Shown here one piece after another: positions 63,988 through 64,000 of a stretch of DNA of 64,000 bases. Under the pieces are notes generated by a model. The model was not told the DNA's origin. It was given only the letters and a program-made list of their open reading frames with translations, and did not search any database. The first letter of the stretch is position 1. Every line of letters starts with the position of its first letter. The DNA lies in NCBI GenBank assembly GCA_934491515.1, contig CAKSTF010000008.1:3450-67449 (forward strand). The letters run 5' to 3'. Both the position numbers and the translations under genes were made by a program. The stretch comes from an uncultured Eubacteriales bacterium. Lineage in GTDB: Bacteria > Bacillota > Clostridia > Oscillospirales > Acutalibacteraceae.

Positions 63988-64000
63988 AATGACCTTAATA

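Noticed and set aside
1..64000. CRISPR array
   Set aside because: No series of regularly spaced identical repeats was seen; the only tandem short repeats (62609-62649) are too close together to hold spacers.

Overview
The window reads as chromosome of a spore-forming, anaerobic Clostridia-type Firmicute, probably a gut-type member of the Oscillospirales/Eubacteriales. The basis is the gene content: a tiny spoVM gene, pyruvate phosphate dikinase, type III pantothenate kinase with an ECF S component, class II aldolase, a LytTR/GHKL quorum-type two-component pair, NAD(P)-hydrate repair, PflX- and AcnX-type genes, lipoproteins with Gram-positive signal peptides, and sigma-A promoters with 17-base spacers. 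No taxonomic assignment was computed.

Layout. 1-5.4 kb: 3' end of addA, a polar amino-acid ABC transporter operon with a TrpR/YerC-type regulator, a SigH-like sigma factor, a short tRNA-like sequence and a zinc-ribbon protein. 5.5-9.3 kb: an OmpR-type regulator, sensor kinase and membrane-anchored HtrA protease in one operon. 9.3-12.3 kb: an accessory patch with an LCM-type methyltransferase, two L-2-amino-thiazoline-4-carboxylate (ATC) hydrolase-like proteins, a broken ZIP transporter and an EF-hand-like micro-protein. 12.3-16.5 kb: tsaE-tsaB-rpiB-upp on the minus strand, then an E2-like acyltransferase without its catalytic His, and fba. 16.6-20.2 kb: a Crp/Fnr regulator leading a nitrate/sulfonate/taurine-type ABC operon, and a DivIVA-like protein. 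20.3-25.8 kb: a two-helix micro-protein, spoVM, then yceD-rpmF-DUF512-der-plsY-gpsA. 25.9-35.3 kb: tRNA-Thr, a lipoprotein, nnr, PqqD-like and DUF1003 genes, an OYE-type oxidoreductase with both aconitase X subunits, pnuC behind a structured leader, a GNAT enzyme and an AraC/GyrI-like regulator. 35.5-43.9 kb: ppdK, an ECF S component and coaX divergent from rpsF-ssb-rpsR, an NhaC antiporter and a TtcA-like thiolase. 43.9-51.3 kb: an Agr-type kinase/regulator pair divergent from a 1591-residue wall-anchored surface protein, then a broken PPOX-like gene. 51.4-58.3 kb: tRNA-Leu, mtaB, typA, a DEDDh exonuclease, pflX, a small lipoprotein and a GH39 glycosidase. 58.5-62.0 kb: a tightly coupled GT8-GT8-PlsC-PlsC operon.

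At about 62.39-62.44 kb the 3' half of a tRNA-Ser(CGA) gene, with its own terminator, is joined at the anticodon loop to unrelated AT-rich sequence. This is most simply the left end of an integrative element that continues past the right edge. Visible element content is a cluster of short direct repeats, an excisionase/HTH-like gene, a long imperfect palindrome, and a roughly 250-nt sequence with the helix architecture of a structured RNA.

Working together, most genes are core functions: tRNA modification (tsaB, tsaE, mtaB, TtcA-like), phospholipid synthesis (plsY, gpsA), ribosome production (rpmF, rpsF, rpsR, der, typA), DNA maintenance (addA, ssb) and CoA supply (ECF S component, coaX). The more novel-looking parts are the glycosyltransferase/acyltransferase operon, the tRNA-like sequence near 5.08 kb, the pnuC leader, the methyltransferase/ATC hydrolase patch and the RNA-like sequence in the mobile element.
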